Shown here one piece after another: positions 5,715-9,236 of a stretch of DNA of 9,236 bases. Location: the NCBI GenBank assembly GCA_027005635.1, contig JALTLI010000191.1:1-9236 (forward strand), written 5' to 3'. The position numbers and the translations under genes are program-made. Origin of the DNA: Alphaproteobacteria bacterium. Lineage in GTDB: Bacteria > Pseudomonadota > Alphaproteobacteria > UBA2136 > JALTLI01. Below the pieces are notes generated by a model. That model saw only the letters and a program-made list of their open reading frames with translations. It was not told the DNA's origin and made no database searches. Position 1 is the first letter of the stretch; every line of letters starts with the position of its first letter.

Positions 5715-8168
5715 TTAAACAACTAAACCTGTATGATTTTCTTGTTGTAAAATATCATGTAAAGGATCAGTTTCAAATGTATCACTAATTTCAACCGAAA
5801 TAGTTCCTTTTATTTCAATAGGTTCTAGTATTTTTTGTACTACATTGTTTATTTCTTCGGCAAAATCTTCAGAAGGAAGTTTATGTAGGCGAATTTTTAA
5901 CATCATATGTTTATCTTGCATAAGTCCATCAATTTGCACTGCGCCAAGTTCTGACATAGATAAATTTACTACAAAACGAGTATTTTTCTCATTGTTATTA
6001 TCTTTTTCTTGGTTGCGCCAGTAAAAACCAGCCTGATCACTATTTTCACCGTTAATAAATGGGAAGAAAAAAGATCTCCAGCCATCTGGATTATCTGGTT
6101 TTTGCTGTAAATGATGAAGTTGTTGTAAGTCAGAAGTAAAATCGACACCTAATGATTTAAGTAAATTTAAAGTTTCATCACCTAAAAATTTAGTTTTATT
6201 GTGGTTACTAACAGCCTCTGCAAATTGAAGAAGAGATGGTAACATAGCTTTTGTTTCAGGGTTTGGTAGTTGTTTTTTTATTTTATCAAGGGTTTCTGGG
6301 TGAGTTTGTTTTAATAAATTAAATGCTTTTTGTAATTCTCCCCATCTTCTGGAAAAATCTAATAATGCTTCGGCTTTTAAGTTAGCAGATGGCATATTTA
6401 GTTGAGTTATTTCTGCTTCTCCATTTGATGATATTTTAACTGTAACTTCTGCCCCAATTGGTAATGGTTTAGTACTATGAGTTTGAAATTTTTGTCCATT
6501 TGGCATAGCAAGAGTTTGTATTCCACCCTCACTTTTACTAGATACAATTGCTGTAAATTTACTACCAATTGGTAAATTTAGAATTTTTTCTGCTGGTTTG
6601 TAATTAACTTTTTGCTGAGACAAGCTTTGCAAATCTGGTTGTTTATAGCCTTCTTGGTTATTTTGAGAATTAATAGGAAGAGGCTCTACAATTCGTACAA
6701 CTTCTGCAATTCCATTAGGTGTGAAACGTATCCCCATTGTTGCTCCTTTTGCTATTGGTAGTTGTGAGTTTACATCTAAACGTAGCCCTTGGGGAAGCTT
6801 TAAAATATAATTGGGCTTATTAGTGTTGCTAGAAGTCCCTGAAAATTCAGATACTTTGCCAGCAATTGGTGTATTAAGAGGAATTTTTATAGTTTCTCCA
6901 CCTTGTTTGCCATTACTTCCGGTTGGTTCGGTTAATAGCTTGATAGATTTTGTAATTAAATCTAGTTTTGCACTTTGTGGAACTATGATTTTTATTTTAT
7001 CTAATAGTGTGGAATTGGCTATTACTGTACTAGTAGAATTTGCTTTTTGTGCTGATGAAGTATCCATATCTTTTGGAAAAACAAGATTTTCTGCAAATTT
7101 AACTTTTATTGGAGGTAGTTCATTTTTATTAAATGTTACCGAAGGTTCTTTACTTTGTTGTTGTAAGGCTAATTGCTGTGGTTTTTTTAATACTTTATTA
7201 GCTAGTAAATTTCTACCAGTTATCGGTGGTTCTTCTTTGGTAATTAAGGCTTCATTTTTTGGTAAAATTTTAATACTTAAACGTGTTCCTTCTTTTGTAT
7301 CTTGCGGAAGTTTTAGGCTTATTGTTACTTTTTCATTATTTGCAAGTGTGGCTTTAAAAAAACCTTTTTTATTTTGAATAGGTGAATTAACAGTTACCTG
7401 CAACTTAGAACCAACATTATTTAGTGCAGGGTCTTTGGTTTCAAATTTAACAGTTTTAGATACTAATTTTTCTTGAGTATTAGTAGTAAACAAGCGTTCA
7501 TTTGCTTTAGGTTCCTTTACATTAAGAACTTTAGCTTCATCATGAGCAAGAATTTTTATAGTTAACTTTGTACCAACAGGAACAGTTTGCGGTAGCTTAA
7601 TATTTAATTTTGTTTTTGCTACATCTGGTAAAATAACTTGCTGAAAGCCATTAGAATTAGGTTGATTAGAAGTAACAGTAACATTAAATCTTGGGCCTAA
7701 ATTCATAGATAGAGGTTTGTTACCAACTGTTTGTATTTTAACTGGTTTTTCAGTTATTTGTTGATTTTTATTTTGTTGCTTACTGGTTTGTTTTAAGGTT
7801 TCTTTGCCAGTTTTATTTTGATTATTTGAAGTATCATTTTTATTGTTTTTAGAGCCTTTTTGCTGGGGGAGTTCTTGTTTATTTTCTGGTATTTTTAGCT
7901 TTATAACTTTTACTTCACCTTCTGCATTAGTGGTGAACATAATTTCACTACCTTTGGGTAAAGGTTCTGCTAATTTTCCAGTAATGACTTTACCGTTAGG
8001 CATGGTTAGTTTTACAGAACCATCTTTTTTTATATCAGTTATTTTTGCTCTAATAACTTTGCCCATTATTTCTTTGGGAATGGGTTTATCTAGTTTCAGT
8101 TCAACTTTTTCTGCTCCCTTAGAAGAGCCTTTAATAATTGCCAAAGCTGTTTGATCATTAACTTGCAT
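5715..8168 (-). CDS. Large FliK-like flagellar hook-length control protein with five internal modules
   Basis: This 817-aa, Lys/Gln/Asn-rich protein has a C-terminal globular part (about 605-800). Its segment 730-795 (RFVVNLSMSELGAVQIDGLM, then LKIRLHKLP and IKGTISVEI) matches the pattern of the FliK hook-control domain: a 'leu-ser-x-LG-x-v' strand pair, a helix and a closing strand. FliK is secreted through the flagellar export gate, measures hook length and triggers the switch to filament export. The N-terminal 600 residues hold five related modules of about 60 aa (34-95, 157-221, 252-315, 436-498, 534-594), separated by low-complexity linkers such as 96-150. At 817 aa it is longer than E. 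coli FliK (about 375). The ATG is the first after an in-frame stop, but no clear Shine-Dalgarno precedes it. It lies 36 nt after tag. FliK function is inferred from the end domain and neighbours. Confidence 0.8.
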   Translation of the reverse strand: MQVNDQTALAIIKGSSKGAEKVELKLDKPIPKEIMGKVIRAKITDIKKDGSVKLTMPNGKVITGKLAEPLPKGSEIMFTTNAEGEVKVIKLKIPENKQELPQQKGSKNNKNDTSNNQNKTGKETLKQTSKQQNKNQQITEKPVKIQTVGNKPLSMNLGPRFNVTVTSNQPNSNGFQQVILPDVAKTKLNIKLPQTVPVGTKLTIKILAHDEAKVLNVKEPKANERLFTTNTQEKLVSKTVKFETKDPALNNVGSKLQVTVNSPIQNKKGFFKATLANNEKVTISLKLPQDTKEGTRLSIKILPKNEALITKEEPPITGRNLLANKVLKKPQQLALQQQSKEPSVTFNKNELPPIKVKFAENLVFPKDMDTSSAQKANSTSTVIANSTLLDKIKIIVPQSAKLDLITKSIKLLTEPTGSNGKQGGETIKIPLNTPIAGKVSEFSGTSSNTNKPNYILKLPQGLRLDVNSQLPIAKGATMGIRFTPNGIAEVVRIVEPLPINSQNNQEGYKQPDLQSLSQQKVNYKPAEKILNLPIGSKFTAIVSSKSEGGIQTLAMPNGQKFQTHSTKPLPIGAEVTVKISSNGEAEITQLNMPSANLKAEALLDFSRRWGELQKAFNLLKQTHPETLDKIKKQLPNPETKAMLPSLLQFAEAVSNHNKTKFLGDETLNLLKSLGVDFTSDLQQLHHLQQKPDNPDGWRSFFFPFINGENSDQAGFYWRNQEKDNNNEKNTRFVVNLSMSELGAVQIDGLMQDKHMMLKIRLHKLPSEDFAEEINNVVQKILEPIEIKGTISVEISDTFETDPLHDILQQENHTGLVV
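6387..8069 (-). repeat. Five degenerate tandem protein modules in the FliK-like gene
   Basis: Module positions are 7884-8069, 7506-7700, 7224-7415, 6675-6863 and 6387-6569. Each encodes a beta-rich pattern: G-x-K/R-hydrophobic alternation, a turn, L-x-(M/L)-P-x-G or similar, then LP-x-G-(T/A/S)-x-(L/V)-x-(I/V)-x-I and E-A-x-(V/I)-x-x-(L/V). Modules 2 and 3 are closest (VPVGTKLTIKIL against TKEGTRLSIKIL), as are 1 and 5 (MPNGK/MPNGQ, PLPKGSE/PLPIGAE). DNA identity is low, so these are old duplications. Confidence 0.65.
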
Positions 8169-8204
8169 GGTATTTATTATGCATTATTTGTACCATTTTT
8201 ACAC

Positions 8205-8777
8205 TTATAATTTTTTGTATAGTAATTTATGTTTAAAACAATGAGTTAAATGGTCATTAACCATGCCAGTTGCTTGCATATGGGCGTAACAAGTTGTAGC
8301 ACCGATAAATTTAAAACCTAATTTTTTTAAATGTTTCGCCATTTTTTCAGATTCAGGAGTTATGGAAGGAATATCTTCCATTTTTTGCCAACTATTTTGA
8401 ATTGGTGAACCATCTACAAAATCCCATAGCATATTTGCAAAGCCATTTGTTTTTTCTTGGATTTCTAAAAACTTTTGTGCGTTATTAATTACAGCTTCAA
8501 TTTTTCCACGATGACGAATAATATCAGAGTTTAAAACTAGTTTATTAATATCGCTTTCAGTAAAAAAAGCTATTTTTTCTGGGTTGAAATTTGCGAATGC
8601 TTTTGCAAAATTATCACGTTTTTTTAGAATTGTTAACCAACTTAAACCAGCTTGAAAACTTTCTAAAAATAAATGAGCAAACATTTGTTTATCATTATAT
8701 ATAGGAACACCCCATTCTTCATCATGATACTTGGTATAAAGTGGGTCTGTACCACACCAATCACATCTATGCAGCAC
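8205..8777 (-). CDS. tag: DNA-3-methyladenine glycosylase I
   Basis: This enzyme would remove 3-methyladenine from alkylated DNA as the first step of base excision repair. The zinc-binding residues known from E. coli Tag all line up: Cys5 and His18 at the N terminus, and His176 and Cys180 in NDHLTHC. The catalytic-site Glu39 is in FLESFQAGLSW. Also present are DPLYTKYHDEEWGVP, IIRHRGKI and LGFKFIGATTCYAHMQATG. I chose GTG 8777 (190 aa) because it places each of these residues exactly one position from its E. coli counterpart. A TTG at 8810 would add 11 unconserved residues. Neither has a clear ribosome site. The start lies inside the flhG stop region (11-nt overlap), so translation is probably coupled to flhG. 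A repair gene amid flagellar genes is unusual. Confidence 0.93.
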   Translation of the reverse strand: MLHRCDWCGTDPLYTKYHDEEWGVPIYNDKQMFAHLFLESFQAGLSWLTILKKRDNFAKAFANFNPEKIAFFTESDINKLVLNSDIIRHRGKIEAVINNAQKFLEIQEKTNGFANMLWDFVDGSPIQNSWQKMEDIPSITPESEKMAKHLKKLGFKFIGATTCYAHMQATGMVNDHLTHCFKHKLLYKKL

Positions 8778-9236
8778 GGTTTTGCTGTTGTTGTAGTAAG
8801 TTAGTTGCAACTTTTTCTAGACGTTCTATTGCTTTACAATTAGGGAAGGTGCTTGATGCTAATTCTTGCATTTTTATTGCAGATGCGTATTGCCTATCTT
8901 GTGGAATTACACCTAGTAATGGAAGTTGTAAGTTTAAAAATCTTTCAGCAGCCATGTGAATTTTTTCGTAGGTTTTTTTACCTTCCATTTCACCGCATGC
9001 TTGGTTTACTAGTACTTCACAAGTATTTTTATCGTACTTAGATTTTAATAATTTTATTACAGCGTAGGCATCTGTTACTGAACTAGGATCGGGGGTTACA
9101 ACTAAAACAGTTCTATCAGCAAAATTTGCAAAGCCTAAAACTTCATCATTTATTCCTGCAGCTATATCTAAAAATACTATATCATACATATTAGCTATAC
9201 TACGGATATCGTTTAGTATATTTCTTCTTTCTAGGG
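8767..9236 (-). CDS. flhG: FlhG/MinD-like flagellar ATPase, 3' part only
   Basis: The frame stays open from its TAG at 8767-8769 to the window edge, so only the C-terminal 156 residues or so are seen. The methionine at 9189 is internal, because coding continues upstream without a stop (reading LERRNILNDIRSIAN before it). The visible part has the MinD-type Walker B/switch region YDIVFLDIAAGIND and the FlhG-like VVTPDPSSVTDAYAVIKLL, then a helical end rich in Gln. FlhG (FleN, YlxH) is a membrane-associated P-loop ATPase that limits flagellar number or sets placement, usually with FlhF. The P-loop itself lies outside the window. The flagellar neighbours favour FlhG over MinD or a plasmid ParA. 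Its end overlaps the tag start. Confidence 0.85.
   Translation of the reverse strand, partial: LERRNILNDIRSIANMYDIVFLDIAAGINDEVLGFANFADRTVLVVTPDPSSVTDAYAVIKLLKSKYDKNTCEVLVNQACGEMEGKKTYEKIHMAAERFLNLQLPLLGVIPQDRQYASAIKMQELASSTFPNCKAIERLEKVATNLLQQQQNRAA

Noticed and set aside
6811..7377. 188-aa open frame on the plus strand
   Set aside because: It lies opposite the FliK-like gene, has the low-complexity look of an antisense shadow, no recognisable domain and no ribosome site.
7843..8154. 103-aa plus-strand open frame
   Set aside because: Antisense shadow of the FliK-like N terminus; Ser/Phe/Leu-rich composition comes from the opposite coding strand.
8778..8810. TTG start giving a 201-aa Tag
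   Set aside because: It adds 11 unconserved residues deeper inside flhG. The GTG at 8777 gives near-identical numbering to E. coli Tag. It cannot be fully excluded.

Overview
The window is an AT-rich bacterial chromosome segment that is mostly flagellar and chemotaxis genes. It probably comes from a low-GC alphaproteobacterium. Three observations support that inference. The ATP synthase stator gene at the left edge has a b-prime-like N terminus, the ribosomal protein L31 is the cysteine-free form with the sequence pattern common in Alphaproteobacteria, and the large FliK-like protein ends in a hook-control domain resembling those of Rhodospirillales-type genomes. The species cannot be named from sequence alone.

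Left part (1-1973, plus strand, housekeeping): the last gene of an F0 ATP synthase cluster (b or b-prime) ends at a strong intrinsic terminator. Next come an MscS-type mechanosensitive channel with its own likely promoter, a perfect 48-bp palindrome, and rpmE (L31) with its own terminator. A second hairpin at 1927-1960 closes cheW from the other side.

Middle part (1974-4405): cheW on the minus strand and fliI-fliJ on the plus strand diverge from a shared region of about 155 bp that carries a good promoter for cheW and a weaker one for fliI. FliI is the flagellar export ATPase and FliJ its coiled-coil partner. fliJ starts 2 nt after the fliI stop.

Right part (4413-9236, all minus strand, transcribed right to left): flhG (its 5' part lies outside the window), tag (3-methyladenine DNA glycosylase I), a very large FliK-like protein, cheR, and a small T-fold protein that resembles the C-terminal part of QueF but lacks the catalytic cysteine loop. 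flhG and tag overlap, and cheR and the small gene touch as TAA-ATG, so these pairs are probably translationally coupled. The cluster combines flagellar number or placement control (FlhG), hook-length control (FliK-like) and chemoreceptor methylation (CheR), with a DNA-repair gene inserted among them.

No mobile element, CRISPR array, tRNA or rRNA was seen, and there is no clear case for a wholly new defence or biosynthetic system. The points most worth a second look are the cheR-coupled QueF-like protein, the five degenerate tandem modules in the FliK-like protein, the 48-bp palindrome, and the tag gene overlapping flhG.
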